The notes: generated by a model not told the origin, from the sequence alone. Counted from the stretch's first letter, positions 1-9,135 are shown. The stretch is 64,000 nt of DNA from Ruminococcus callidus (GCF_020709055.1 NZ_JAJFCK010000012.1:1-64000), one strand, 5' to 3'. Numbers and translations: made by a program.

Positions 1-54
1 TGCAAAAAAATTTGCTCGAAAATCCGCATATATTTCCTATGAATACAAGCTCTA
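1..54 (+). repeat. Partial copy of the ~162-bp dispersed TIR element (copy 1)
   Basis: This is the right-hand third of the dispersed element, cut by the window edge. It matches the end of the copy at 50112-50272 almost base for base, including the terminal arm ending AAGCTCT. It ends 11 bases beyond the leuB stop codon, in antisense orientation to leuB. Confidence 0.8.
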
Positions 55-64
55 AGAATACTGC

Positions 65-1150
65 TTACTTCAGCAGTGCAATGATCTTTTCGGTGCACTC
101 CGTGCAGGACAGCGGTGTTACGCCCTCGCCAGCCAGATCGGCGGTGCGGTAGCCTGCATTCAGATATGCGTCCACAGCATCTTCGATTGCCTGTGCCTCG
201 TCCATGAGGTCGAAGGAATAGCGGAGCATCATGGCTGCGGAGAGAATGGTGGCGATGGGGTTTGCCTTGTTCTGTCCGGCAATATCCGGTGCGGAACCGT
301 GGATCGGCTCGTACATACCGCGCTTGGTGGCACCCAGAGAAGCCGACGGCAGCATACCGATAGAACCGGTGATCTGGGAAGCTTCATCGGACAGAATGTC
401 GCCGAACATGTTGGAGGTGACAACTACGTCAAACTGTCTCGGATTCTTGACCAGCTGCATGGCAGCGTTGTCCACCAGCATGTCGGTGAGGGTGACGTCC
501 GGATAATCCTTTGCCACTTCGTGAACCACTTCACGCCACAGACGGGAGCTTTCCAGCACGTTTGCCTTGTCGATGCTGATGACGTTCTTGTTGCGCTTCT
601 GGGCAGTTTCGAAAGCCACCCGTGCGATACGCTCTACTTCCATTTTGCTGTAGCACTCGGTGTCGTATGCCTCTTCGCCGTACTTGCCCTCTCGTCTGCC
701 ACGCTCGCCGAAGTAGATGCCGCCGGTCAGCTCACGCACCATCATGATGTCGAAGCCCTTTGCCACGATGTCCTCCCGCAGGGGGCAGTCACCCTTCAGA
801 GCTGGATACAGCTTTGCCGGACGGAGGTTGGTGAACAGTCCAAGAGCCTCACGGATGCCCAGCAGCGCCTTTTCCGGACGGAGATGCGGGGGCATCTGAT
901 CCCACTTGTTGTGACCGACTGCACCGCCAACGGCACCCAGCAGAACGCTGTCGCTTGCCAGACAGCCATCGATGGTTTCTTTCGGCAGGGGAATGCCGGT
1001 GGCATCAATGGCACAGCCGCCGATGAGATACGGCGTACAGTGGAAGGTGTGACCGTATTTCTCGCCGATCTTGTGGAGCACAGCAACTGCGCTGTCTACG
1101 ATTTCCGGACCGATGCCGTCGCCCCGAAGCAATGCAATGTTAAAATTCAT
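65..1150 (-). CDS. leuB: 3-isopropylmalate dehydrogenase
   Basis: Oxidises and decarboxylates 3-isopropylmalate to 2-oxoisocaproate with NAD+, the third dedicated step of leucine synthesis, in the cytoplasm. The protein is 361 aa, normal for LeuB. It begins [16 protein letters not shown], carries the family signature [12 protein letters not shown] in its C-terminal half and ends in the usual helical region. I chose the ATG at 1150 rather than an in-frame one 22 codons upstream. An AGGAG ribosome site lies just before 1150, and the family N-terminus starts there. It has its own promoter (1215-1243), so it is not simply read through from leuCD. The array of foreign genes at 1.3-3.5 kb separates it from leuD. 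Confidence 0.96.
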   Translation of the reverse strand: MNFNIALLRGDGIGPEIVDSAVAVLHKIGEKYGHTFHCTPYLIGGCAIDATGIPLPKETIDGCLASDSVLLGAVGGAVGHNKWDQMPPHLRPEKALLGIREALGLFTNLRPAKLYPALKGDCPLREDIVAKGFDIMMVRELTGGIYFGERGRREGKYGEEAYDTECYSKMEVERIARVAFETAQKRNKNVISIDKANVLESSRLWREVVHEVAKDYPDVTLTDMLVDNAAMQLVKNPRQFDVVVTSNMFGDILSDEASQITGSIGMLPSASLGATKRGMYEPIHGSAPDIAGQNKANPIATILSAAMMLRYSFDLMDEAQAIEDAVDAYLNAGYRTADLAGEGVTPLSCTECTEKIIALLK

Positions 1151-1214
1151 GGGAAAGACTCCTTTTTGTTGAGATTCGCAGAGAAAATCAGAGATTTCCT
1201 CCAGATACCTATTC

Positions 1215-1243
1215 ATTATACATCATTCTGATGAAAATTACAA
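1215..1243 (-). promoter_or_regulatory. leuB promoter
   Basis: Read on the minus strand: TTGTAA, 17 bases, TATAAT, located 65 bases upstream of the chosen leuB start. It shows that leuB is transcribed independently of leuDC. Confidence 0.7.
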
Positions 1244-1284
1244 GGTTTTTGTGAGAATTCTGCATTTCGCCACAAAAAAGCCGG

Positions 1285-1372
1285 TGCGGAGGGGGCTGTG
1301 TCGGTGATTTTGGTTGTGGATTGACTTGGTTGGGACTGTGTGGTATAATGAAGGTGTGGTAAATCGGAAGTT
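1285..1372 (+). repeat. Promoter repeat R1, diverged first unit of the cassette array
   Basis: Related to R2-R4 from the GGCTGTGTCGGTGA stretch onward. It has the same TTGACT (1321-1326), 17-base spacer and TATAAT (1344-1349), followed by AAGGTGTGGTAAATCGGAA. Its 5' part (before 1290) no longer matches the other units. It drives the isochorismatase-like gene and marks the left boundary of the array. Confidence 0.75.
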
Positions 1373-1387
1373 GTGGAGGAATCGTTT

Positions 1388-1909
1388 ATGATACTTTTGG
1401 TAGTTGATACACAAAAAGCAATTACAAATGACAAGTTATACCAATTTGATTTATTCAAATCTCGTGTTATAGAACTGATAAGAACAGCTCGAAATAATAA
1501 GATAGAAGTTATTTTTGTTCGGCATGACGATGGGATTGGCAATGAATTAACAAAAGGAAATGATGGTTTTGAAATATATGATGGATTTCAACCACTTAAT
1601 GGTGAACTTATTTTTGACAAGAACGTAAATAGTGCTTTTAAAGATACTGGACTATTGGAGTATTTAAGACAAAAAGAAGAAAATACGATTATTATTGTGG
1701 GATTGCAGACAGATTATTGTATTGATGCAACGATTAAATCGGGATTTGAGCATGGTTTCAAAATGATTGTTCCTGCAAATGCGAATAGTACGGTTGATAA
1801 TCAGTATATGACCGCTGAACAAAGCTACCATTATTATAATGAATTTATGTGGAATAAGCGGTATGCAGAATGTATTCCTTTTGAGAAAACACTTGAACTA
1901 ACGGACTGA
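1388..1909 (+). CDS. Isochorismatase-family cysteine hydrolase (array cassette 1)
   Basis: 173 aa single-domain hydrolase of the isochorismatase/nicotinamidase fold. The catalytic triad of this family is visible as Asp7 (LLVVDTQ), Lys78 (FDKNVNSAF) and Cys111 (GLQTDYCIDATIKSGF). The substrate cannot be told from sequence; amidohydrolases for nicotinamide, isochorismate or ureidoacrylate-like compounds share this signature. The ATG at 1388 is used because GGAGG lies 7 bases upstream; the longer reading from 1373 has no such site. The gene is visibly AT-rich, unlike leuB and leuD on either side. It carries its own promoter inside repeat R1, and its stop is followed within two bases by repeat R2. 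It looks like a laterally acquired cassette. Confidence 0.85.
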   Translation: MILLVVDTQKAITNDKLYQFDLFKSRVIELIRTARNNKIEVIFVRHDDGIGNELTKGNDGFEIYDGFQPLNGELIFDKNVNSAFKDTGLLEYLRQKEENTIIIVGLQTDYCIDATIKSGFEHGFKMIVPANANSTVDNQYMTAEQSYHYYNEFMWNKRYAECIPFEKTLELTD

Positions 1910-1910
1910 T

Positions 1911-2029
1911 AAATTCCAGTTTTTCCACATGAGAAGAACGCATAGCGGGCAACTGTGCCGGTGAAATTTGCGGCAGATTGACTGCGTTGGGGCTGTGTGG
2001 TATAATGAAGGTGTGGTAAATCGTAATTT
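1911..2029 (+). repeat. Promoter repeat R2 of the cassette array
   Basis: About 119 bases, starting AAATTCCAGTTTTTCCACATG immediately after the stop of cassette 1. It contains a small GGCA/TGCC hairpin, TTGACT (1978-1983), a 17-base spacer and TATAAT (2001-2006), and ends near TAAATCGTAATTTA just before the ribosome site of the next gene. It is nearly identical to R3 and R4. Confidence 0.9.
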
Positions 2030-2045
2030 AGAGGAGTAAAATACT

Positions 2046-2606
2046 ATGAATCCTGAAATAGATATAAGTAATGTTATCCTAAAAACAGAGCGTTTGTTGA
2101 TTCGCCCGTGGCGGCAATCCGACATTGATGACTTTTATTCCTACGCTTCAGTAGATGGAGTCGGACAAATGGCGGGTTGGAAGCCTCATGAAAGCAAGGA
2201 AGAATCTAAGATTATTCTTGATATGTTCATTAGCCATAAGAAAACATTTGCACTCGAATATCAGGGCAAAGTAATAGGTTCTGTTGGGATCGAAAAATAC
2301 AATGAAACTCACTTCCCGGAATTTGAAAATAAGAAATGCCGTGAGATAGGCTATGTTCTGAGCAAAGAATATTGGGGACAAGGTTTGATGCCGGAAGCGT
2401 TGAAAGAAGTAATTCGTTTTCTCTTTGAGAACGCTAATCTTGATGTAATCTTCTGTGGTCACTTCTTGTGGAATGAGCAATCTCATAGAGTTCAGGAAAA
2501 AAGTGGTTTCAAACACTATGCATTTGATACCTATGAGACAGCATTCGGTACAACGGAAGAAAATGAGGTAACCATTCTAAAAAGAGAAGATTGGGTATTG
2601 CAGTAA
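2046..2606 (+). CDS. GNAT-family N-acetyltransferase, RimJ/RimL type (array cassette 2)
   Basis: 186 aa. The N-terminal LKTERLLIRPWRQSDIDDFY and the central REIGYVLSKEYWGQGLMPEAL (acetyl-CoA binding region) are typical of RimJ/RimL-type GNAT enzymes. These acetylate protein N-termini or small amine substrates; the substrate here is unknown. Start at 2046 follows GAGGAG at good spacing. The gene is AT-rich and sits between repeats R2 and R3. Its TAA stop (2604-2606) overlaps the first bases of R3, so the cassette boundary runs into the stop codon. Such acetyltransferases are common cargo in gene-cassette arrays of other bacteria, which fits the context. Confidence 0.88.
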   Translation: MNPEIDISNVILKTERLLIRPWRQSDIDDFYSYASVDGVGQMAGWKPHESKEESKIILDMFISHKKTFALEYQGKVIGSVGIEKYNETHFPEFENKKCREIGYVLSKEYWGQGLMPEALKEVIRFLFENANLDVIFCGHFLWNEQSHRVQEKSGFKHYAFDTYETAFGTTEENEVTILKREDWVLQ

Positions 2607-2724
2607 ATTCCAGTTTTTCCACATGAGAAGAACACATAGCAGGCAACTGTGCCGGTGAAATTTGCGGCGGATTGACTAAGTTGAAATTGTGCGGTATAAT
2701 AGAAATGAGGTAAATCAGAATTTG
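2605..2724 (+). repeat. Promoter repeat R3 of the cassette array
   Basis: Begins AAATTCCAGTTTTTCCACATG, sharing the last two bases of the preceding stop codon. TTGACT at 2672-2677 and TATAAT at 2695-2700, again 17 bases apart. A few substitutions separate it from R2 and R4 (TAAGTTGAAATTG in place of TGCGTTGGGGCTG). Confidence 0.9.
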
Positions 2725-2738
2725 ACGGAGGTAATGAA

Positions 2739-2930
2739 ATGTTTGAAGAATTAGGAATTAGTTTTGGCACAGCACTAATCGTTTTACTTGCATTATATTT
2801 TATAGTTAAATGGGCTGTCAGAAATGGAATAAAAGAAGCCTATAGGGATATTACAGGAAAAGTCACTACCGAAGATATTGAAGAAGAACAAGTGCGTAAT
2901 GAACTAGATCTTAACGAAGAGGAGAAATAG
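2739..2930 (+). CDS. Small single-pass membrane protein (array cassette 3)
   Basis: 63 aa. One hydrophobic helix at about residues 9-26 (GTALIVLLALYFIVKWAV) is followed by a charged tail rich in Glu (EDIEEEQ, LNEEEK), predicted to lie in the cytoplasm. Start follows GACGGAGGTAATGAA, a strong ribosome site. I do not recognise a function; it may belong to one of the small uncharacterised Firmicutes families of about 60 aa (DUF6019-like is possible, not certain). It has its own promoter in R3 and is followed three bases after its stop by R4. The conserved context and strong expression signals argue that it is a real gene. Confidence 0.75.
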   Translation: MFEELGISFGTALIVLLALYFIVKWAVRNGIKEAYRDITGKVTTEDIEEEQVRNELDLNEEEK

Positions 2931-2933
2931 ACA

Positions 2934-3053
2934 ACTTCTAGTTTTTCCACATGAGAAGAACACATAGCGGGCAACTGTGTCGGTGAAATTTGCGGCGGAT
3001 TGACTGCGTTGGGGCTGTGTGGTATAATGGAAATGCAGTAAATCGGAATTTAG
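2934..3053 (+). repeat. Promoter repeat R4 of the cassette array
   Basis: Begins TTCTAGTTTTTCCACATG with small changes at the extreme left end. The core is otherwise nearly identical to R2: TTGACT (3000-3005), 17 bases, TATAAT (3023-3028). It leads directly into the ribosome site of cassette 4. Confidence 0.9.
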
Positions 3054-3063
3054 GTGGTAAATA

Positions 3064-3498
3064 ATGAAGAAAAGATATTGTATAATACCCCAAATATTGC
3101 TTCTGTTCTGGTTTTTTCTTGATATGACAGGTGTTTATTTCAGAAATACTTATTTAGTCGCACGCTCATATAAAGATGATGGGATATTTTTTCTTATTTA
3201 TTTAGTAACAATAATATTATTTATATTTAAGGAAAAATTCGGAAAATGGGCTGTTGCGGTATGGACATCAATATGGTTTGTAGTTCAATTCTTATGCCAC
3301 GAATGGTATACTATTTTTGGTAAAGGGATAATGGGTTCACTTGAAGGTAAGATAAAGTGTTTTTCAGGGGCTATAAAGTGGCTTGAAATTGATGGAAGAT
3401 ATATACCAGATGTTTATCATTCTATTTTGCATATTCTTATTCTAATGGTTGTTATAACATCCGCAATATATATCAGAAATTCTAAAAAGCAAGCATAA
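3064..3498 (+). CDS. Unrecognised four-helix membrane protein (array cassette 4)
   Basis: 144 aa, strongly AT-rich gene. Hydrophobic segments at about residues 8-25, 38-55, 62-78 and 118-138 suggest four transmembrane helices with basic loops. I do not recognise the family. Start at 3064 follows TTTAGGTGGTAAATA. The TAA stop (3496-3498) merges into AAATTCCAGTTTT, the first 13 bases of another repeat unit (R5 remnant). This shows the same stop/repeat junction as cassette 2 and marks the right end of the array. Confidence 0.75.
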   Translation: MKKRYCIIPQILLLFWFFLDMTGVYFRNTYLVARSYKDDGIFFLIYLVTIILFIFKEKFGKWAVAVWTSIWFVVQFLCHEWYTIFGKGIMGSLEGKIKCFSGAIKWLEIDGRYIPDVYHSILHILILMVVITSAIYIRNSKKQA

Positions 3499-3509
3499 AT
3501 TCCAGTTTT
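3497..3509 (+). repeat. Truncated promoter repeat remnant R5
   Basis: Only AAATTCCAGTTTT of the repeat is left. The sequence then changes abruptly into the terminator shared with leuD. It defines the right boundary of the array and suggests that a further cassette was lost or never inserted here. Confidence 0.7.
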
Positions 3510-3517
3510 CAGACAAC

Positions 3518-3558
3518 AAAAAAGCTGTTGTACCAAACAAATGGTACAGCAGCTTTTT
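3518..3558. terminator. Bidirectional terminator between the array and leuD
   Basis: AAAAAGCTGTTGTACC and GGTACAGCAGCTTTTT form a long stem around an 8-base loop, with T-runs on both strands. It ends the last cassette on the plus strand and leuD on the minus strand. Confidence 0.85.
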
Positions 3559-3585
3559 GCATATCATAGAGTTTCAGAGAACCGC

Positions 3586-4080
3586 TTACTTCACAGCACC
3601 CTTTTTGATCGACTCGATCAGACCGCCGTTTGCGATAATGGTCTGGATAAATTCCGGAAACGGTGCCACGTGGAATTCCTTGCCGTTGGTGACATCACGG
3701 ATGATACCGTTGTCCAGATCTGCTTCCACCGTGTCGCCCTCGCTGATAGCGTCCACAGCCTCCGGACACTCCACAATCGCCAGACCGATGTTGATAGAGT
3801 TCCGGTAGAAGATGCGGGCAAAGCTCTTGGCAATGACCAGCGCAATGCCGCTTTCCTTGATTGCGATCGGAGCGTGTTCCCGGGAAGAACCGCAGCCGAA
3901 GTTTTCGCCGCCGACCATGATGTCGCCCGGCTTCACGCGGCTGGTGAAGGTGGTATCCAGATCTTCCATGCAGTGAGAAGCCAGTTCTTTCTTGTCAATG
4001 GTGTTCAGATAACGTGCCGGAATGATGACGTCCGTGTCCACGTTGTCGCCGTATTTGATGACAGTTCCGTTCAGTTGCAT
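3586..4080 (-). CDS. leuD: 3-isopropylmalate dehydratase, small subunit
   Basis: 164 aa partner of LeuC that isomerises 2-isopropylmalate to 3-isopropylmalate in leucine synthesis. Begins [25 protein letters not shown] and contains [15 protein letters not shown], the swivelling-domain substrate loop of the aconitase superfamily. The short length is typical of the clostridial/archaeal-type enzyme. The start at 4080 is set by a GGAGG ribosome site inside the leuC end and by the family N-terminus; the upstream in-frame extension is leuC sequence in another frame. It begins one base after the leuC stop, so the two subunits are translationally coupled. Confidence 0.96.
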   Translation of the reverse strand: MQLNGTVIKYGDNVDTDVIIPARYLNTIDKKELASHCMEDLDTTFTSRVKPGDIMVGGENFGCGSSREHAPIAIKESGIALVIAKSFARIFYRNSINIGLAIVECPEAVDAISEGDTVEADLDNGIIRDVTNGKEFHVAPFPEFIQTIIANGGLIESIKKGAVK

Positions 4081-4081
4081 G

Positions 4082-5344
4082 TTACAGTACCTCCTTCGGG
4101 GAAACGATCTTGCCGGCAATGGCACTTGCTGCGGCAACCGCCGGACTTGCCAGATATACCTCGGATTCCGGATGACCCATTCTGCCCACAAAGTTCCGGT
4201 TTGTGGTGGAAACGGCACGCTCGCCGGCAGCCAGAATGCCCATGTGTCCGCCCAGACACGGGCCGCAGGTCGGGGTGGATACCACGCAGCCAGCCTCGAT
4301 GAAGTCCTTCAGCAGACCGTTTTCCATAGCCTTCAGGTAGATTGCCTGTGTTGCCGGAATGATGATGGCACGGACGTTCTTTGCCACTTTCTTGCCACGG
4401 ATAATGGAAGCAGCTTCTTCGATGTCCTTGTAGAAACCGTTGGTGCAGGAGCCGATGACCACCTGATCGATCTTGACCTCGCCCACTTCGTCGATGGTGC
4501 GGGTGTTGCCCGGCAGGTGCGGGAATGCCACGGTGGACTTGATCTCGGACAGGTCGATCTCGATGACCTCATCGTAAACCGCATCCTCGTCAGCCTTGTA
4601 CACAACCGGCTTGCGGTCGCTGTGTTCTGCCACGAATGCCAGCGTCTGGTCGTCTACCTCGAAGATACCGTTCTTGGCACCAGCTTCGATTGCCATGTTG
4701 GTCATGGTCAGACGGTCGCTCATAGACAGGGAAGCGACACCCTCGCCGGTAAACTCCATGGAGCGGTACAGTGCGCCGTCTACGCCGATCTTGCCGATGA
4801 TGTGCAGGATGACGTCCTTACCGGAGATGTACGGGTTCAGCTTGCCCTTGAGGACAAACTTGATAGCAGACGGCACCTTGAACCATGCCTTGCCGATTGC
4901 CATGCCGCAGGCCATGTCGGTAGAGCCGACACCGGTAGAGAATGCGCCCAGTGCGCCGTAGGTGCAGGTGTGGGAGTCTGCGCCGATGACTACGTCACCA
5001 GAAACGACCAGTCCTTTTTCCGGCAGCAGGGCATGTTCGATACCCATTTGACCAACGTCATAGAAGTGGGTGATCTCCTTTTCGCCGCAGAAATCGCGGC
5101 ACATTTTACACTGTGTGGCAGCCTTGATGTCCTTGTTCGGGGCAAAGTGATCCATGACCATGGTCACCTTTTCTTTGTCAAAGACAGCGTCTTTGTTCAG
5201 CTTGTTGAACTCCCGGATCGCAACCGGAGAGGTGATATCGTTGCCCAGCACACGATCCAGATTGACCAGAATCAGCTGACCGGGCTCTACAGAATCCAGA
5301 CCAGCGTGTGCAGCAAGGATCTTCTGTGTCATTGTCATACCCAT
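4082..5344 (-). CDS. leuC: 3-isopropylmalate dehydratase, large subunit
   Basis: 420 aa catalytic subunit carrying the [4Fe-4S] cluster. Begins [15 protein letters not shown]. It contains the substrate and cluster motifs [18 protein letters not shown] and [13 protein letters not shown], in which the cysteines ligate the cluster. The short length fits the LeuC/HacA-type of clostridia and archaea. Start at 5344 follows AAGGAGGAACTACCCC. It is cotranscribed with leuD. Upstream lies a copy of the 162-bp dispersed element that separates it from ilvD. Confidence 0.96.
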   Translation of the reverse strand: MGMTMTQKILAAHAGLDSVEPGQLILVNLDRVLGNDITSPVAIREFNKLNKDAVFDKEKVTMVMDHFAPNKDIKAATQCKMCRDFCGEKEITHFYDVGQMGIEHALLPEKGLVVSGDVVIGADSHTCTYGALGAFSTGVGSTDMACGMAIGKAWFKVPSAIKFVLKGKLNPYISGKDVILHIIGKIGVDGALYRSMEFTGEGVASLSMSDRLTMTNMAIEAGAKNGIFEVDDQTLAFVAEHSDRKPVVYKADEDAVYDEVIEIDLSEIKSTVAFPHLPGNTRTIDEVGEVKIDQVVIGSCTNGFYKDIEEAASIIRGKKVAKNVRAIIIPATQAIYLKAMENGLLKDFIEAGCVVSTPTCGPCLGGHMGILAAGERAVSTTNRNFVGRMGHPESEVYLASPAVAAASAIAGKIVSPKEVL

Positions 5345-5383
5345 GGGGTAGTTCCTCCTTTATGTGATTTGCTGTATTTTCTT

Positions 5384-5546
5384 AGAGCTTGTGTTCGTAG
5401 GAAATATATGCGGATTTTCGAGCAAATTTTTTTTGCAGACAAGGCAAAAATTTGCAGGCATACTTTCGTATGGCAAGAATTTTTAACGCAGTATGCAACA
5501 AAATTTGCCGAAAAGACGTAGATAGACGCCTATGAACACGAGCTCT
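5384..5546 (-). repeat. Dispersed TIR element, full copy 2 (ilvD-leuC gap)
   Basis: 163 bases. The outer arms AGAGCTTGTGTTCGTAGG and CCTATGAACACGAGCTCT pair with each other. The central hairpin is CATAC-TTTC-GTATG at 5459-5472. It has no coding capacity. Its edge supplies the first base of the ilvD TTA (stop on the minus strand). It is the reverse complement of the copy at 50112-50272. Confidence 0.85.
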
Positions 5547-7213
5547 TAATCCATACGGTTGATGATCGCACCCTGATCCGCAGAGGAAACCATCTTGGAG
5601 TAGCGTTTCAGATAGCCGGTGAGGTTTTCCTTGACCAGGATCTTGGTGGTCTTTTTCCGCTCTGCCAGTTCCTCGTCCGAAACCTCCAGCTGGATGCTGT
5701 GGTTCGGGATGTCGATGGAGATCATATCGCCGTCCTGTACATAGGCGATCGTACCGCCGTTGACTGCCTCCGGAGAAACGTGGCCGATGGCAGCGCCACG
5801 GGTCGCACCGGAGAAACGGCCGTCTGTGATGAGGGCAACGTCCTTGTCCAGACCCATACCTGCGATGGCAGAAGTCGGGGACAGCATTTCCCGCATGCCC
5901 GGGCCGCCGGCAGGGCCTTCGTAACGGATGACAACCACATCACCCTTGACGATCTTGCCGCCGGTGATGGCTGCAATTGCCTCTTCCTCGCTGTTAAAGA
6001 CCTTGGCAGGGCCACGGTGTACCAGCATTTCCTTGGCAACAGCGCTCCGCTTTACCACGCAGCGATCCGGTGCCAGATTGCCCTTGAGGACGGCAATACC
6101 GCCAGTTTCGCTGTACGGCTGGTCGATGGGGCGGATGATGTCCGGATTCTTGTTGATGCAGCCACGGATGTTCTCCGCCATGGTGTGGCCGGTAACGGTC
6201 ATGACGTCGGTGTGCAGCAGGTTTTTCTTGGTCAGTTCGTTCAGAACGGCATAGATGCCGCCTGCCTCGTTCAGGTCTTCCATGTAGGCGTGGCCCGCCG
6301 GTGCCAGATGGCAGATGTTCGGGGTTCTTGCGCTGATCTCGTTGACCATATCCAGATCGATCTTGATGCCGCATTCGTTGGCGATTGCCGGCAGGTGCAG
6401 CATGCTGTTGGTGGAGCAGCCCAGCGCCATGTCAGCAGTCAGTGCGTTCTCGAATGCCTCCGCAGTCATGATATCACGGGGACGGATGTTCTTCCGGTAC
6501 ATATCCATGACAGCCATACCTGCCTGCTTTGCCAGCTTGATGCGCTCGGAGTAAACGGCGGGAATGGTGCCGTTGCCCTTGAGTCCCATACCCAGTACTT
6601 CGGTCAGACAGTTCATGGAGTTTGCGGTGTACATACCGGAGCAGGAACCGCATGTCGGACATGCTTTGTTTTCGAACTCCTCCACATCTTCCAGCGTGAA
6701 TTTGCCGGCAGCGTAGGAGCCGACTGCCTCAAACATGCTGGAGAGGCTGGTTTTCTTGCCCTTGACGTGGCCGGCCAGCATCGGACCGCCGCTGACGAAT
6801 ACGGTGGGGACGTTGACTCTGGCAGCAGCCATCAGCAGCCCCGGCACGTTCTTATCGCAGTTCGGAATCATGACCAGTGCGTCAAAGTGATGCGCAAGCG
6901 CCATGCACTCGGTGGAATCTGCGATCAGGTCACGGGTCACCAGAGAATACTTCATGCCGGTGTGGCCCATGGCAATGCCGTCGCAAACAGCGATTGCCGG
7001 AAATACCACCGGTGTGCCGCCAGCCATGGCAACGCCCAGTTTGACAGCCTCGACGATTTTGTCAATGTTCATGTGTCCCGGTACGATCTCGTTATAAGAG
7101 GAAACGATGCCGACCAGCGGACGCTGCATCTCTTCTTTTGTCATTCCCAGTGCATTGAACAGGGAACGCTGCGGTGCTTTGTCAACACCGTCACAGTAAA
7201 AATTACTGCTCAT
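5546..7213 (-). CDS. ilvD: Dihydroxy-acid dehydratase
   Basis: 555 aa Fe-S dehydratase converting 2,3-dihydroxy-isovalerate and -methylvalerate to the 2-keto acids of valine and isoleucine synthesis. The cluster-binding motifs CDKNVPG and [20 protein letters not shown] are present, as is the C-terminal [10 protein letters not shown] place the start at the ATG at 7213 ([18 protein letters not shown]), preceded by GAGGTGAAAGAA, rather than at a GTG three codons upstream. The stop codon lies exactly at the border of the dispersed element. A bidirectional hairpin and another element copy separate it from ilvC. Confidence 0.96.
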   Translation of the reverse strand: MSSNFYCDGVDKAPQRSLFNALGMTKEEMQRPLVGIVSSYNEIVPGHMNIDKIVEAVKLGVAMAGGTPVVFPAIAVCDGIAMGHTGMKYSLVTRDLIADSTECMALAHHFDALVMIPNCDKNVPGLLMAAARVNVPTVFVSGGPMLAGHVKGKKTSLSSMFEAVGSYAAGKFTLEDVEEFENKACPTCGSCSGMYTANSMNCLTEVLGMGLKGNGTIPAVYSERIKLAKQAGMAVMDMYRKNIRPRDIMTAEAFENALTADMALGCSTNSMLHLPAIANECGIKIDLDMVNEISARTPNICHLAPAGHAYMEDLNEAGGIYAVLNELTKKNLLHTDVMTVTGHTMAENIRGCINKNPDIIRPIDQPYSETGGIAVLKGNLAPDRCVVKRSAVAKEMLVHRGPAKVFNSEEEAIAAITGGKIVKGDVVVIRYEGPAGGPGMREMLSPTSAIAGMGLDKDVALITDGRFSGATRGAAIGHVSPEAVNGGTIAYVQDGDMISIDIPNHSIQLEVSDEELAERKKTTKILVKENLTGYLKRYSKMVSSADQGAIINRMD

Positions 7214-7258
7214 TTCTTTCACCTCATGTATATGTCACAATGGATTGGTTGCGTATCG

Positions 7259-7301
7259 AAAAACTGCTTTCCCGATGATTGGTCAGGAAAGCAGTTTTTT
7301 G
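7259..7301. terminator. Hairpin with T-runs on both strands between ilvC and ilvD
   Basis: AAAAACTGCTTTCC and GGAAAGCAGTTTTTT form a stem of about 14 bp. On the minus strand it lies after ilvC and before ilvD, so it probably ends or attenuates the ilvBNC transcript. Confidence 0.7.
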
Positions 7302-7363
7302 CTATGGTTTGATACCTGCGTATCCCATCTTATTCAGAAATGGGGGCGCGACACAACTGTCTT

Positions 7364-7525
7364 AGGACCTGGCTTCACAAGAAATATATGTGGATTTTCG
7401 AGCATAATTTTGTTGCAGACAAGGCAAAAATACGCAGGCGGGCTGTCGCCCGGCAAGTATTTTTCACGCAGGATGCAGCAAAATTTGCCGAAAAGACACG
7501 TGGATACGCTTGTGAAGGCGGGTTC

Positions 7526-7526
<1 letters not shown>
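7364..7526 (-). repeat. Dispersed TIR element, full copy 3 (after ilvC)
   Basis: 163 bases. The arms AGGACCTGGCTTCACAAG and CTTGTGAAGGCGGGTTCT pair with each other but differ in sequence from copy 2. The central hairpin reads CGGGC-TGTC-GCCCG (7439-7452) where other copies have CATAC-TTTC-GTATG, so both sides of the stem have changed together. Its edge coincides with the ilvC stop codon. Confidence 0.85.
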
Positions 7527-8584
<1,058 letters not shown>

Positions 8585-8628
8585 TTAGATTTCAGCAGCG
8601 TGGTTTCGCTGCTGTCATATCAGGTGAC

Positions 8629-9135
8629 TCATGCATCTTTCAGGCAAGAGCCGCCTCTTTCAAGAGCGACCAGTCCGGTGCGGCACATTTCCAGAATGCC
8701 GTACGGCTCCAGCAGCTCAATAAAAGCGTTGATTTTTGAGGACTCGCCACGAATTTCGATGACCAGCGCCTCCGGAGAATAGTCGGTGATCTTCGCACGG
8801 AAAACATCGACCACAGACATGATATCCTGCCGCTTGTCTGCCACATTGTTGATCTTGATGAGCAGCAGCTCACGGGTGACGGTCAGATCCCGTTTCATGA
8901 CCTTGACGGTCTTGACATCATACATCTTTTCCAGCTGCTTGACGATCTGGTCGCAGACCGAACGGTCGCAGTGGGTGGAGATGGTGATGCGGGAGAACTC
9001 CGGCGATTCGGTTTCTCCGACGGTCAGCGTGTCAATATTAAATCCTCGTCTGGTGAACATGCCCGAAACACGGGAGAGAACACCCGAATGGTTTGCAACG
9101 AGGATGGAGATAACAAAGCGTTCAATTCTATCCAT
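8629..9135 (-). CDS. ilvN: Acetolactate synthase, regulatory subunit
   Basis: 168 aa small subunit conferring valine feedback on IlvB. The N-terminal ACT domain starts RFVISILVANHSGVLSRVSGMFTRRGFNIDTLTVGET, the standard beginning of this family. A second ACT-like half follows from about residue 75. It starts 14 bases after the ilvB stop with an AGGGGTG ribosome site. The length equals that of full-length IlvH/IlvN proteins. Confidence 0.95.
   Translation of the reverse strand: MDRIERFVISILVANHSGVLSRVSGMFTRRGFNIDTLTVGETESPEFSRITISTHCDRSVCDQIVKQLEKMYDVKTVKVMKRDLTVTRELLLIKINNVADKRQDIMSVVDVFRAKITDYSPEALVIEIRGESSKINAFIELLEPYGILEMCRTGLVALERGGSCLKDA

Noticed and set aside
299-1231. Long plus-strand open frame opposite leuB
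   Set aside because: It is the antisense of leuB, rich in His, Val, Gln and Cys as expected from a complementary frame, and has no ribosome site or recognisable motif. The same holds for long antisense frames opposite leuC, ilvD, ilvC, ilvB, leuA, trpE, aspartate-type aminotransferase, ugd, rfbB, aconitase, icd and cdaR.
1285-3509. Classical integron or CRISPR array
   Set aside because: No integrase gene is present in the window, and the repeats lack the usual attC cores (GTTRRRY with a paired RYYYAAC). The repeats are about 120 bases and alternate with genes, not short spacers, so CRISPR does not fit either.
5384-5546. Insertion sequence encoded by the dispersed element
   Set aside because: The element is only about 162 bases with no open frame. 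No transposase lies nearby, and flanks show no consistent target duplication.
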